64,000 nucleotides of DNA from NCBI GenBank assembly GCA_007922305.1, contig ML677335.1, positions 34,955,545 through 35,019,544 of the forward strand, given 5' to 3'. Made by a program: the position numbers and the translations under genes. The stretch's first letter is position 1. The number at the start of each line of letters is the position of its first letter. The stretch is from Dermatemys mawii. Lineage: Eukaryota > Chordata > Testudines > Dermatemydidae. The notes under the pieces are model-generated. The model had not been told where the DNA came from, made no database searches, and saw only the letters and a program-made list of their open reading frames with translations. Positions 1 through 13,940 of the stretch are shown in pieces.

Positions 1-879
1 TTGAATCCATTAAACTTCTAATAATATCAGTCAGAGCAATGAATGCATATAGGAGACGAATTTACCCTAAATCTGACACCACGGCTTATAAATCAAGTAG
101 ACACATTATATAGCCACAGTTTATTCTATGGAATTTATCACTATTTTCAGTCTTACATTTGCAAAGCTTATTAACTTTGCAAGTTCATTGGAACATCTTG
201 GTTCTGCTTATGAATCCTCTTTCCATGGGGGTTTAGCCAATAGGAAGGTGTAGACTTTCCATACGGTTATTTGGCAGTAGACTGACAGGAACACAAAATA
301 AACTTTACATCTATATGCCCATCATTCTTGATGATAATTTTGGACTAAAATTTGAATAGTAGATCACGGACACTAGTTAGGGCATGAAAATTATTTATTT
401 AAAATATTCAATTCCTTATTGCTTCCACATGATTAAATCAATGATTTTATTTCTTTACTCAATATGTGAAAGGTGCATAGATTGGTCATCTTGTAAATAA
501 CAACACACTATACATGTATTTGTATGTCACTGACCCAACAAAGACCCAATGTATTACACCATTATACAATTGATACACTTTTAAGGGGGACAATAACAGC
601 AGAGGAGAATTTAAATGTTGTATTGTACTTGTAGAAAAAATTCCCTACCTCTGTAATTTTGCACTGATTTTTAGCAGTTTTATTTTGAGGTGACAAGCTA
701 AAGATACAGCTTTTAAAAATAAAGGATTGATAGCATTGCCTGGAGTCAGACATAACATAAAAGCTTTGGAAAAAACTTTCCAAATAGCTGTATTAGTGCA
801 GATGAGCCTACAATTCAGTACCACTACTACTATTCCAGTCTTGCATCACATTATGCTTGATTATGTTCTGGAATATGAA

Positions 880-1045
880 ATGACTTCATTGGGAACATGA
901 TCAGGGTGTGATAAAGTGCCAAATTTCTACTGACTTCATTAGGAGCAGATGAAGGCCGTGGGGAAGAGTATGGGCTTGATCATGTGTCGTTAAAGTCAAT
1001 AGGAGTTTTACCCTTGACTTCAATGGGAGATAGATCAGACCCTAC
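880..1045. repeat. Fold-back type repeat fragments (TTGACTTCAATGGGA family)
   Basis: Three near-copies of the motif TGACTTCAATGGGA occur at about 883, 932 and 1014, with the inverted form AAAGTCAATAGGAG at about 992. The last pair, followed by GATCAGACCC, gives a short imperfect hairpin like others in this window. Confidence 0.4.
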
Positions 1046-2519
1046 ATGGCCTACTAGTTGTAGTCAAAGACAAATTTTAATCTTGAGCTTCACTGGTAAA
1101 AGATGTCAAGCACAACACAGAATGCCCATTTCTTCCTCAGTCTTTTGCAGAGTGCTCAACATAACAATGCTTAAACAATAATAAAATAAAATGTTAATAC
1201 TACAAATTCCATTCATTTATTATTTCTTCTTGTTTGTCATTCATTTCATTATTGCATCTACAACAAGAATAATCTTGGCTCTCCATTTTAAATGGTAGAT
1301 TATGTCATTTAATGGTCATTAAATACTGGCATAAAGGTGTTAAAAAGAGGATTACTGAAATATTTTTTGAAACTGAAATGATTCATTGTATGCCCTAAAA
1401 TTAATGATGAGTGAATTTCCAAGATAAGGCACAAACCAAATTTTCCTAGGTCCCTAGTTGCTACCACAATGGGAACTGCTAACAACTAAATCTTTTCCAA
1501 ATTATTAAAACTCTGTGAATGTAGAAATGGTTTGGCTATTTCATGAGAAGAGTCTAGTGAGACTGTCAATAATTCTATAATTCTAGTTTTGGGCTGGGTT
1601 GGGAACTGTAGTCCATAGGGTAGCCTGTTTACTTGTTTTATTATATGCTTTCTTATGGGTTTGTTGTCTGTTTTATTATAATAGATTTAGAGCTTTGGAT
1701 TAGTATATTTTTAGCAGTAACATAAGGAACCTACAGGCCTCATCCTGTATAAGCTAAAGCAAGTTAGCATACATATGTTTGTGTCCTCTGGCATACATAC
1801 ATGCCCTACTACTTACCCTTTTATCAGGAGCACCACAAAGAACATGGAAATCACCACCACCAAACCGGTTCACGCCAGAAATAACAGATGTGGGAATGAG
1901 CTAATGGTCACTAATATGTATGAATATGCCAGCCTAGAGAGCCTCGATTTTATGTGGGTGAGGAAAATAAGTGTTGACGTGGAAGGTGGACAGGTAGTGC
2001 TCAGATTCTACAAAAGGGGCAAACCACCATGTATTTAAGTTAGGTTTAGCTTAGGTTTTTTTGGAGCTTTCTAGCTCTCTAGCTTCTCCTAAGTTTTCCA
2101 TCTTCCAGTTGAGATAAATGTACGTGTATGAGAAAGTAGCCATGTTATGTTGTAAATTATTTATAGCATATTATAACAAAACATAAAAAAGTTGGTACTT
2201 AAGAATTCAATTCTTTCCTTTTTTTTCTTTTGGACATGATTGTGGGGAGCTCAATCTGTGCAATCCTTGCTGAAAATCATCGATGCTTGAATTCTGGGTT
2301 TCTGGGTGCTTTTCTACGTGAGTTGGGTTGATTTAGGCACTGGAGAAGAACAATTCTAGCCCACCCAAAAGTCACAGGGTTAACCCCTTTATTGGTATGT
2401 ACAAGCAATTGGTTGGTTATTGAAAACACCACTAAGCATATTAGTGAATGCATGTAGGGCCTGATCCAAAGCTCAATGGAAAGACACTCACTGATCCCCA
2501 TGGTTTTAGATCAGGCGCT
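1046..2519. other. Intronic, no feature recognised
   Basis: AT-rich unique sequence. An 87-codon open frame at 1775-2038 has no recognisable domain. Confidence 0.6.
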
Positions 2520-2826
2520 TAAGTTGTAGTATAGCTGCGCACATTACTGCCTCCTTGACAAAGACGACGACTACTCAACAGATTTTTCCTTGGGACTTGT
2601 CTTCTCTACCACAGACACATTATGGGAGAGCGCCCTCCCTGCGACATAATTACTCCACCTCAATAAGAGGCAGAAGCTAAGTCAATGGGAGAGCATTTCC
2701 CACTGACATAGTGCAGTGTTAACACCCCTTTAAGTCGATATAAGTTATGTCGCTCAGGGGATTGGTTCTTTTCACACTCCAAGCAATGTAACTTACATCA
2801 ACTTGAGCAGTAGTGTAGACAAGCCT
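2520..2826. mobile_element. MITE with GTGTAGACAAGCC end
   Basis: The right end reads AGTGTAGACAAGCC at about 2812-2825, the inverse of the GGCTTGTCTACACT end seen at 43767 and 63758. Inside are motifs such as AAGTCAATGGGAGAGCA and a CATAATTAC segment resembling the copy at 21324-21604. The left end is degraded. It is non-coding. The superfamily (hAT or Harbinger) is unresolved because no clear target duplication remains. Confidence 0.6.
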
Positions 2827-3059
2827 TTAGTTTAATTTAGCTTAGTTTAGTTAAAGTATGACTATATTAACATTGTAGCTCCAAAATATAAGGCAATATT
2901 AATAGCAATAATTAGTAAATCATCCATGGCAATGGAATACAGAATAAAGATAAGAGAGATTTCAATGGGATTTGCGTGCATGCAGCTGCTGGCATAATCG
3001 GGCCCCTCACTTGTAACCTGATCTATCAAACTCCAGGAGAGAAACACATATCAAAATAT

Positions 3060-3232
3060 CACAGGAATTAGAGATGGTTGTCTCATTCATACCCCTGCAC
3101 TAAGGCAGGATTGATCCTGGTTTTCAAGTGACTTTTCTAGTCCAGTGTTAAATGGCCCAAACAATGGAGCTTCCATCATTTCCCTTGGGATGTCATTTCC
3201 CAGTCTAATAGTTCTGGCCATTAAAAAATTGT
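3060..3232 (-). mobile_element. Old CR1-like LINE 3' fragment, antisense
   Basis: The stretch from CCCCTGCACTAAGGCAGGAT to AGTCTAATAGTTCTGGCCAT resembles the reverse complement of CR1 3' ends, which code for the conserved C-terminal KNWN...FK region. It is badly diverged and shows no open frame. Confidence 0.45.
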
Positions 3233-5879
3233 TCAAGAGAAGGTATAATCAATTATATAAATTTAACTATACTGTACATTAGACATTTAGCCTCAAATAC
3301 TTTACAGTTTAAAAATCAGACCCATAAACTCTATTTCCTTCATTTTTGTTTTCTCAGGATGAATATCAGAAAAGACAAATCAATTATTTTACTGTAAAAG
3401 AGTAGAAAAACATATGGCAGTTGCTTATTGGGAGCCATTACAGACTCTTCTATAAATGCTTCATTTATCTGCAGCCTCGGGGACAATCAGTTCTCTGTTG
3501 GTGAACATGGAGAAATCACAGGGTTAGTAGAGCTGCACCCATTTATACCAACAGAGGGTGGCCAAAGGTCAAAACATAATTAAAAGCATTTTTTAAGTTT
3601 GAGGATTATATTGACCAATACCAATGCATGACCCAACATCTTCAATAGGTTAGAGACTGTTACAGAAAACTGTGAATATAAAAGAAACAGTGAAACAGAA
3701 GCAAGCTGTTTTGTCATCACGTCATTCCCTGTTTTTCTCAGCTCTTCTTTCTATACAAATTCATTTTCCATTCTCACTACACTGACCATGTCACCCTGTC
3801 CTCAGATTTGCTGAAACTGCTTCATCTTCACCCCCACCTACACCTCTAATCTTGTTTCTTTTAACTTATCCCACTCCCTGCTTATCACAATCTTTCTCTA
3901 TGTGGCGCTAAGTTGAACTTGTGGAGTTCTTAGTCCTCCATTTACCAGACTAGACCAAGGTACATTGTACGAGGAACTGAATCAAGTCCTGGCCTCTGTG
4001 AGGACTTCTGAATAGGAGTACATTCTCTAATTCTCTGCTAAAGCACTCAGGATCTGGCCTCTCTCCGCTCATCATACAGACTCTCAGTACACACTATAAT
4101 CTTCTGCTCCTTTACGGGAATCCTTGAACACATCCTGCAACTCCCATTGAAAGCAAGGTGTTGCTGCCCACTTCACAGGAGTGCTCTGCATTTCACAAGA
4201 TCACACACTCAGGGTTTCTCTCATATGCCCCACTTCATACTTCTCCCCGCTCCTCCACAGCAACAATCCTACAGAGACTTATCCACACACTTAACTGCAA
4301 GGCTGTGTAAAGTTAAACATGTGCTTATGTCTTATGTGCAGGAGTATGCTGTATTTCAGACAATCCCCCAGTTCCTGTCCCCGCTCAAAGACAACTTCTG
4401 CCGAGGAGCCTGACTCTCATTCTCTTTTCCAATATACTAGCCTAGTGTATTGCTCTGTTGTATATGTGGTCTGTTTTAGAATGTGAATTCTTTGGGGCAT
4501 GTAATAATTCTCTATATGTGTAAAGTACGAGATAAATTTAAGTTGCTATATCAAGAAATTTGATATATCAAGAAAATAATAATATTAATTCTACAGATCT
4601 CAGAATATACTATACCTAAATTATAATACATTTGGGGGATTTTTTGAAACAGAAGAAAAAATGGCCAAGGCAGTACGCCATAATATAGACAGCAAAAATA
4701 AACAGAAATAAAAACCAGGAAAAAAAATTAAGGTCCACTGGAATATTAAAAGCTTGTTATTAAATATTTTATTCTTAAAAAGTTCATATGTAATGTATTT
4801 AATTCATTGGATATAATCTTTCAGTATCTTCTTTGTGGAATTGTAATTTTAAAAAACCCAGTAAATCAACAACTGCTTTTTCACTGACAAAAACCTCAAA
4901 GCATGCAAATTAAATGCTTCATTGGAATGAAGTCTTTATTTTTTGTAATCCAGTACTACACTTTATCCTCTTCATAAGGCTCTCTCCTATAATAATTTCT
5001 TTATTATAAGGCCGGTGGATGTTGACCCCTACCTACTGTCTTCATTTTCTAGAAGCACATTTGAAAAAGAAGCAAAGCTCAGCAGCCAAGAACACTACTA
5101 AAATGAGGGCAAATGTATTTTAAACTATCATTACAAATGAATATATCTCTGTTCGTCCTTCCAAATTATACATTGTGAGCAAGCCAGAAATGAGTACAGA
5201 AGCCTTTACACTACAATTCCTGGAACTGGGTTACTTTCATATTTATATATGCACTTCTCAGGAACTGAGGTGCAGTTGGCTACAAAACCTTAAATCTGTC
5301 AATCTCACAAAATGTATGTAAACTCTGAGTTTATCATGCTAGGTGGCATATCCAATTACTAAAATTTCAGTAGACACAGGCAATATTTCAGCAATTGACC
5401 AAACAGTGCTTACATTCCATGACAGGTAGTTTAACCAGCATGCAGTCTATTAAAATAAGGATGATATGATAATCCTAATTTGGAAAAAAAAATTGTGACA
5501 GTAACAATCATTATGCCAGCATAATATTTATCTTATCTTTTTTAAATATACTGTAAATTGATCTTAAATCTCACTCTTGTATATCTGGCCTAAATCTAGC
5601 TATGCAAAGGACTTAAACCCTTTAGTATTCTGCAAGATGTTACAACTGCTTCATATTCACTAAAATAAACATTTTTATTGTAGTTCTTTCTATTCATTTG
5701 TAGCTAAATTATGCATTCCTTATGAGGTGCTTTAGAGATGAGGGTACCAGGAACCCCTCTCCTCCTTATTACCTACACAAACAGGGGATAAAATTGGACA
5801 CAGGAGCAAGGCAGAAGCTACATCTTCACAACATGTCCCTGAGCTGTGCTAAGGACATTCTGTCAATACTCACTTCAGC
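3233..5879. other. Intronic, mostly unassigned
   Basis: Pyrimidine-rich from 3720 to 4440, AT-rich after. A possible L2/MIR-like tail fragment (GAATGTGAATTCTTTGGGGC, about 4478) is the only repeat I suspect. Confidence 0.5.
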
Positions 5880-5998
5880 ACACAGTTTCCCTATCTACAA
5901 AAAAAAAGGTGTAAGGATTCCTTCTGCTACGGTAAAGCGCTTTCAGATCTACAGATAAGAAGCTCCAGGTATTTATTAATTATTATTATTATTATTGT
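5880..5998 (+). mobile_element. MIR/CORE-like SINE 3' part with (ATT)n tail
   Basis: The order CAGTTTCCCTATCTACAAAA, then GTAAAGCGCTTTCAGATCTA, then a run of ATT repeats is that of a sauropsid MIR-like SINE: CORE-type region followed by a simple-repeat tail (5976-5998). Confidence 0.55.
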
Positions 5999-6322
5999 AA
6001 GGTTCTTCACAGTCTATCTGCTCACTTCCATTACCTGGGAGGCATCATTCCTTTTCTATGGCATTTTGATACAAAGCACAACACTGATTCAGGCAGTGTG
6101 CCTCCATTTCATCAGTACAGAAGAGATAAAGTAAACCCTCAGATTGTAAACATATAGAACATCCTCTGTATTTTGTATGTTGTAAGTAATGACCCTCAAC
6201 ATGACTCAGTGAGAAGGTTAGAATACAGGGTCTTTACCTCCATAGCTCAGAACACTACTGTTTGAACTACAAAGTGTAACCTCCTTACCAGCTAACAGTA
6301 GTAGGCTAATATCTGTGTCTAG

Positions 6323-6509
6323 CCCTGTTCCCTCTAAGCTGCGCATGTGTGTGTGCACACACAGATCCTAAACCCTGTGCCCACAGCATAACACTGTGTG
6401 CACAAAAATTTGCACAGAAGCACAAAAGTTTGCACACACCGCCTGTCAAAAATTTGCACAGAAGAAATTTTTTGCGCACACTCCCTGTCAAAAATTAAAG
6501 GGAACATTG
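6323..6509. mobile_element. hAT-type MITE with 8-bp target duplication
   Basis: Terminal inverted repeats are CCCTGTTCCCTCTAA on the left and TTAAAGGGAACATTG on the right. The flanks are GTGTCTAG (6315-6322) and GTGTCCAG (6510-6517), an 8-bp duplication with one mismatch, as hAT elements make. The interior is rich in alternating GTGTGCACACA and repeated AAAATTTGCACAGA units and codes for nothing. Confidence 0.75.
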
Positions 6510-6517
6510 GTGTCCAG

Positions 6518-9500
6518 TAGAGGCAGACAACACATACTGTGCAAAAATTATGCCACCACACCATAGTGTTTAACAACAGAAAACATTCTGCCAGTTCGGC
6601 TTTTCTCTGATTATAATTATTTTGTAGAAAAAAAAATTAAGTTGGGTACCTTATAAAGGTCACACTATAAACTCAGAAGATTCATTTAATAACTTACCAA
6701 GTCAAGGAACACTGCTAATTTACAAAGTTCTATTAGTTTTGAACATGTGTTTTCCTGTCTTTTGTTTTTTTTGATTGGTTGATTTAGATTGCTAGTGTTA
6801 TGAACAAACTGGTCTTTTAAAATTTGCTAAACCCTTTATAAAGTGTATGCTGTAATAGCAATAAGTCATTCACAACAGAAACCTGGGGAACAGCCACTCA
6901 GTGGAATAATTATAAAACCACCTCCAGCCTAAGTCAGTAGCACTGAAATTTCATCAGGATAATCCACTCAGTTAAGTTTCCTGGCCTACTGAACTCTGCT
7001 ATTGCAAAACCTTTATCTCAGATACCATTAAATAAAGAAAAAATTACCATTTGTTTAGGCTGTCATTGCAGTGTCTAGGTTCCCAAACCCTACTTTAAAG
7101 TTTCAATTTTATTTTCATGAAAACTTTCAGTAACTTTGAAGAAAAATCAGCTGAGGTATTTTAAGGTTTGAGAATTGTACTTTAGTTGGTCTGAGTTTCA
7201 ATTTGTAATGTTTGTGCAAGCTCTACCTCACCTATGAATTAGCAATAAAAAAAACAGCAAAGAGAATCAGGAGCAAAGAATCAATAAAAAATATAAAAAT
7301 AGAATTTCAAATAGTCTTTGGATTATTGTATTTGCACTGTGACTGCCAAATATCTTACAGAAAGTATACATGATACTAGATTTCTGAGGGCAGAAGACTT
7401 TCTTTTAAAAATGCTAAAGCTTTGGTTAAATATGTCCATTTTTATTAAACTTTATATAATTCTATCTGTATTTTTAAACACAATTTGACTCAATCTGTTG
7501 TGGGGGACAGACAGACAGACAGACATAAGTTAGCAACTGATGAAATCACAGGCAACAGATAAGTGTAGCTGAATCTCTCCATGCCTTTGCAGAAATGCTG
7601 AGAACATATCTAGGTATGACATGAATAAGAGCATTCCTCCCAGCCAGGCCCAGCTTAGGGTGGAAAAGCATGATACAACTCAACATCTGTCAAGCACCTT
7701 CTTGTGGGAATGATGGATAAAGACTTCTCCTTTCCAGTTTCCCATCTCTTTTCCCTGAGAATTTATTTTCACCAGGGGAAGGAGTTTGTTGGTAAACAAG
7801 TACAAAAACAATTGCCCTGCCACTTGTGCTTGCACTAGTGCATTTGTTACCTTGAATTCTGTTTGCACGTTCATGGGCGTGAACATACTGCTTTGGCAAG
7901 CTTATCTGAGAACCTCTCTGGAAGAGAATCTTCTGAGGAAACACTCCTCTCTATGGCTGGATCTTAGGTGTGAGTGGGTGTGGGTGGAGAAAGACTAGGA
8001 GAGTCTTGAGTGAATAGCATTCTGGGAATTGTAGTTCTAAACAAGAAAAGTCACCAGGGTTTTGTAAGGAAGAATTCTAAAGAATAGCCTCCCTACTAAG
8101 GGACAGGGTTTGACATCTGTTCCCTCATATGACTATTCAAAGGATCAGTTATCCACATACTATGGTTTACATAGATTGCATTACATAAACTGTTTGGTTT
8201 TCTGCTTCCAACCTACTCTCTATATGCCATTTCCTTTGTAATGAAATATTTTAATTTTTTTTTACTTACCAACACATCTAAATATTAACTGTCAAACTAT
8301 GAAGGTAGGGCTTTGATGTAAAATGATTTGGGCCCCCAACTGCAGCTGCAGCAAGGCCTACCACAGATTAGTTTAGTAAGCAGGAAAACACAGCTGATTT
8401 TATCAGCTGTATTGCAAGCACAGGCAGCACAACAGACAATTTCATACAATGTTTTTGCAACAGTTTTCTTGCTTCACATAGACTAATTCTGAGTTCAGAA
8501 CACCTTGAAGGCCCCTTGCTGATATGTAATGGATATAAAAAGAGTTAAAAAAAAATACCAGTAGGAATAGAGTGCAGGTACTTGTCCACATACACAGCCA
8601 CTGTGCTCACTCAATAGCGCAAAATTGGGCAATCAGTGAAGTCTTTCATGTGAGTGATTTATAAGAGTGTCCAAATTGTTATTAACAACTTCATGTAATT
8701 TCATTGACCTGTTTTTTTCTTTATTTCCAAATAAATTGAAAGAGAAACAAACAAAACCTTCTAAAAGTAACAAATACTAAAGACTTCAGAAGTAAAACTG
8801 AATCCAAATAATAACAATCCCTATTTCAGCAGATCTCTGAACTGTGGGTCACAAGCTGCAAGGTCACATATGTGTCTAGCTGTTGTAGCATAATAAGATG
8901 GGTAAAGTCAGATTTTTTTGCCTTAATTTTGAATTTGTATTTTCTGTGGTTTAGGACAGACCATTATCATTATGTTAGGGTAATATTTTGTGATATGTCA
9001 ATATTTTTATAACAGTATATTGTTGTCAACATATATCATATATAGTCCTTGTATAGTTGCTAATGAGAAGACATATACTATAAAAAAAAAATCTACCAAA
9101 CATCACAGATCATATCATCCCCAATGAATAGCTTTGCAGCCTCCCCCCGCAAAAAATTGTCCTTCGAACTTAAAAGGCAGCATAATAATTTGAAACATTA
9201 AGGTAATGGGTTGAAATATAGTGTTCTAATCTTGAATCAAACAAATGAATTAATATTTAGTTTGACTTACGAATCTAAACCATTTCTACAGGACATAAGT
9301 CATCTGTTTTCCATTCACATGTACTGCTCAATTGTTAGTGCATTCTTCCTCTAGCTTGATATTTCCAACAAACAACCTTTGTTAAAGACTTGAGTAAAAA
9401 GAAGAATTGTATAATATAGTATGAAATATGTACAATGCACAACCATTTAAAACTACTCCGCTTGGACACAACTGCATGCTCATTTACTATCCATTAATAT

Positions 9501-10041
9501 CACATTTGGTTAAATTATTATAAGTAAGTTATTATAAACTTCTATTCTTATGGTATTTAATGGCGAAACCAAAAAGCTTCATAAATGATGATGGTTATAT
9601 AGAGATTTTTAACACCAAATGCTGTATATAGCTTCTAATTTCTAAGTGTTTGTTTAAGTGTAAAACTATAATTTGAGTATCACTAAAATTAAAAAATTTG
9701 AAGATATTTTAAAGAGATGAATATGTTGGCATTTGTCTATTTTTATATAGACCTTCCACTGCAGACTAATCAGCCTCTGACACAATGATAATGTGCTAGT
9801 TCATAACTACTGGAAATGAAAATAGATTACAAATAGAAAATGAAATTAACAAGTCCAATACCACTGTCCAAATTGATGGAAACATAAAAAAGCAAGAAGG
9901 CCTCAGAAATTGGTGAAAATCAACTTAAAATTTAATTATTCCCATTTATTAGTTGGTGGCTAAGTAATTTTTAAATGCGTGATTGTTACCACCACAATAT
10001 CCCTTTATTTACTGATTGTTTCAGCTGGGGGAAAACCAAAG

Positions 10042-10044
<3 letters not shown>
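6518..10044. other. Intronic, no feature recognised apart from one microsatellite
   Basis: AT-rich unique sequence with short open frames only (the longest about 84 codons near 7690-7998, on both strands). Confidence 0.55.
7507..7525. repeat. (CAGA)n microsatellite
   Basis: GACAGACAGACAGACAGACA, about five perfect tetranucleotide units. Confidence 0.9.

Positions 10045-10079
<35 letters not shown>
10045..10079. repeat. (TG)n microsatellite
   Basis: About 17 uninterrupted TG units in NRG3 intron 1, likely length-variable. Confidence 0.97.
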
Positions 10080-10082
<3 letters not shown>

Positions 10083-10184
10083 GGTTAGAGGAAGCCACTG
10101 CCTTTCAGGCTCTAGATAGTTTTCTTTGGTTCATCAGCTCTCAATATATTGCAAACTGGTTAATAAAGTAAGATCTTCATCCTG

Positions 10185-10285
10185 TAAACCTTTGTGAGCC
10201 TGCTTAACTTTACTACCATGGGTAGTCCCATTGATTTCAGGGATTACCCAGCATAATAAAGTTGAGAGCATAGGCAAGTGCTTCA
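10185..10285. repeat. Fold-back type repeat fragment
   Basis: Contains AGTCCCATTGATTTCAGGGA and ends in AGGATCAGG, in the order seen in other copies of this dispersed fold-back family. Arms are weak here. Confidence 0.35.
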
Positions 10286-12808
10286 AGGATCAGGTGAAGT
10301 GGTTGGTAGAAGATTTCTGAACCTTGGAAAGAGCTGATTGCATTTCACAAGGGTCTAGCAACTCCTACACAGAGCAGGGAGAGGATTTTCACATGGAATG
10401 TCTTTGGTACAAGCCCTCCCATGACATTTATTAAATATCACGCTTAATGTAGAAAAAAATACTTGCTCTCTTGTGAAATGAAACCAACGGTGATGGCATT
10501 AGTTCAGGTGCCAGACTTGTTTCTTCAACCCATGTTGTGCAAAATAAGCAGATAAAGGATGTGCTTTGCATAAAGGATTAAAGCAGAAAGGTTTTATAAT
10601 CCTATATTAAGACCAATGAAATCAAAATATACTTGGGTTACAGTCTGCACTGATTTTTTTAAAAAAAGCTCTCAACTGGATTTCACAAAAGGTATTGATT
10701 AGGAGTTCTGTAACATCTCTCTTCTTGGCTATTATGCATTATATGATCCAGGGCTGCCTGACTTGAGCTTCTTGGTGTATTGATACAAGAGGAAGCACCA
10801 TGTCATTGTTTAGCTGAATCCATGCATGAATAATTTCAAGTACAACATCTCATCATATACATCATAACATTTCCGAATGACCCAGAACATCAAGAAAAAG
10901 GCATACTGAAAAAAATCAGGGCATGATACTTTAAACATGAAACCAATGTTTAATGAAAATGAACCCTCGTGGATGTTTCAGTTAGTAGGTAAGTTCCTCT
11001 TGTCCACAAGCAAGATGGTCATTCCAAATTAATGACTGATTTTTGTTTCGAACACTGAATTAAGTGCTATTTTTGTGAACTGATAAGCAACTAGCTTTTA
11101 CTTGGTCAGAACCTGGAGCAATTTCATCAAAAACCTTCAAAACAGCAAACAGGTAACTTGTCTGTAAACAGAACTGAACCAAGAATGATTTTTATCCTAC
11201 ACATCCACAAAACCGGAGAGACTTCCTGACATCTTTGCAGATGAATATCCCAGCCCCCCAAAGATCATTTTTCAACACTTACACTAAATGGACATAAATC
11301 CAGCTTTCTGAACAAATACATTCAGACTTGCCTTCTGTTTTCCAAAGTCACATTCCAACCCTAATCTTATCACATCTTGATATGGTTAAATAAAATGCAA
11401 CACAAAACAATCTGGATGAAGCTCTTTTTATAAACTGTGAAACGCTAAATGATCTATGACCCCTGTCTACACATGCGCTTTTCCAAGGCAGAAGATCAAA
11501 CCAGGGTCTGCACTTGTTTTGAAAGCCAGGGCACCAGCCTTGTCATATCATATTTGTATTCACTTGATACAACAAGACCCATGACTTTCATTTTAATAGC
11601 AGCTGAGGCAATGGGCAGAGAAAAAAACAGGCAGCTCAGCCTGGAAACTGAAACTGAATTTAAAAAAGAAAAGAAAAGAGAGAGTTCCTTTTCTCACAAG
11701 ACCTGTTAATCACAATCAAAGCAAGTGGAAGACGTGGATATTGGATCATAGGGTCACACACTGTCAGTAGTTCATGAAAAAGAGATTACATTTCCTTCTC
11801 CCCAGTTGATACTGCAACCTCAGAGAAAGATTATATGAAGCCGAAGGCTTAAAAAATATCCACATGCCCTATAAATTCAAATCCTTTTTTATGTAATCTA
11901 TTTAATCTTCTGTTAATGATAATCTCTGCTATCCATGCACTCAAACAGGGTCAATTTCTGATGGATTTGCACTTCTTCCATTTCATCCCATAAATGAGTG
12001 GTCTTTAATAAGGGGAAACACCCTGGTCTATCTAGTATTAGCAATCTAACGGAACAAATATTGCTTATGCATCTGTGTGAGTACTCAGAGCAGCTAAAGA
12101 TTTTGTTGCTGATTTTTTGTCTTGGTTTGGATTGGTCTTGCCAGCTGATCATGATTTATTAATAAGGCTTGTGTCCGCTTTAGTGCATAGTAGGGAGATA
12201 GTGTGGAGGGACGGAAATTACAGTGGATTTATCTTTAAAGACCCAAAAAGATGGGAGTGAGAGCTGGAAATGGATTACAAGATGGCATGGTAATATTTAA
12301 ATATTGGCAGAATCCCTTCCAACAAGCCCTGAGCCAACCTGCAGCATTTCAACCCCACCGAAGTCAATGCAGTTTGAAAAGCCATATAGCATTGTTGCCT
12401 TGTACAAACAAGGGCTGAACACAGGCACATGGGATGAAAATCAGGCACCCTTGGGAGAAAAGGAAAAGAAAAAAATGTGTATATTTCAGATACAGCTCTA
12501 TGCAGAAATGAGAAACAGGCTGGCTGCCCTGGAGCTCTTCCACAAAAGGTCTTCCTGGTTGTAACCTCCAACTTCCTTTTGCCAGATGCACCTTTAAGGG
12601 AAGGTTCTCTCTCGCCTACCTTGATCAAAGGCTGGAGAAGCGAGTTATTGCCTTGTTTGCCATTCTGATTTAGTGACAACTGTGTTCGCACCCCTTCCCC
12701 CACCCCATTCAGATTTCCCGTTCTTCTGCCTGGTTCGCCAGTGCACGGCATCAGTTTGCTGTGCATATGGACTCTTTATCCCGGGGCTTATCAGCAAATA
12801 GATGTAAT
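10286..12808. other. Intronic, no feature recognised
   Basis: Unique sequence grading into higher GC after 12300. Overlapping open frames at 12275-12766 on both strands look like by-products of composition. Confidence 0.55.
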
Positions 12809-12820
12809 GGGGGGGGGGGG
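12809..12820. repeat. Poly-G run (12)
   Basis: Twelve consecutive G on the plus strand near the edge of the CpG-rich region. Together with the C run at 13181-13192 it could form short quadruplex-like structures; this is inference. Confidence 0.9.
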
Positions 12821-13180
12821 AGTTTAAATGACTAACTAACCAAATCCTCCAGCGGAACGACCACAGATTAGCATGCGAAAAGGGGAGCCACGGGCTAGAA
12901 CAGCGATGCAGCTGATAACATTCAATTTAACTGACGTGCCTAGCAGAAGCCACTAATGGGGGACACACAGCGCCTCGTTTCCTAGACTGCAGCCAAGAAA
13001 ACACACAGGACTCTCATACGGTATAATTAATCGTTTTACTCAACGGCCCTGCCCAGAAGTCCCGCTGGCAGAGATTGCAGTTCGTCCTAGATAACCTTCA
13101 CAGGCGGCAGGGAGACTCTTCGCTCTGCGAGCTGGCTGGTGGGAAGCGCCAGGCACCAAACATCATTCCGGGAAATTAAA

Positions 13181-13192
13181 CCCCCCCCCCCC
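13181..13192. repeat. Poly-C run (12)
   Basis: Twelve consecutive C on the plus strand, hence twelve G on the NRG3-sense strand about 0.8 kb into intron 1. Confidence 0.9.
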
Positions 13193-13940
13193 ACCCACCG
13201 CTCCCTTTCTCCGAGCTAGTTAACGATGGCAGTGATCTGCCGAGGTGGCGGATGGCAAAGAGATGAGACTGGAGCATATTTGAGCGTTTGCGCCTATTCA
13301 TGGGGTGGGCTCATGCCCCTTGCGGAGACCGCTGGCTAAGGGTCTTCTCGACAGCCGGGCACCAAGGACAGGGAGATTGCTTTGGAGCACAGTTTATATT
13401 CAAAGATTTTTTAAGGGAGGCTAAAGGAACCTCACTCATTGTCACCCACGCCTTAGCACACCCTGTGAGGCGCGCCAAACGTCAGTCTGCCCGTTCCCTG
13501 CATCTCAGCAGCCACAGAATCCGCGCCAGCGCCTTGCTCCAGGGTCACTACCGAAATCTGGAGCATCACTTTGCCCTCCTGCCCACTGACTTCTCAACAG
13601 CCCTTCCTTGGACCAAGCCGGGGGGAAAGACAGACAGCTGCTTTCCTATCAAACACAGGCAGATAGCTCCACCTCAAAGGACTGCTACTGTGTGAACATC
13701 CATCGCACAAACAGGGAACTTCCCGGCAGGGAGAAGAGAGGCAGAAACTTAAAATGAGAGCTTTCCAGCATTTCTGCAGTGTCAGGAATCGCACGCTAAC
13801 CCTTGTCTGCCTACGATCCTGCCCATTAGCATCCAAACTAGGAACCCCCACCAGCTTGGCTCTTAAAGCCTTGCAAAGACTGAAGCAGGTGTGGGGGGTG
13901 CGGTAGAACAGGGGGTGCCCAAAGGCAAGGCAGCTTTCGC

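Noticed and set aside
12275..12766. 163-codon open frame on the minus strand in NRG3 intron 1
   Set aside because: No recognisable domain, overlapping frames on the other strand, and composition drift toward the CpG-rich region explains the lack of stops. No splice-site context makes it an exon.
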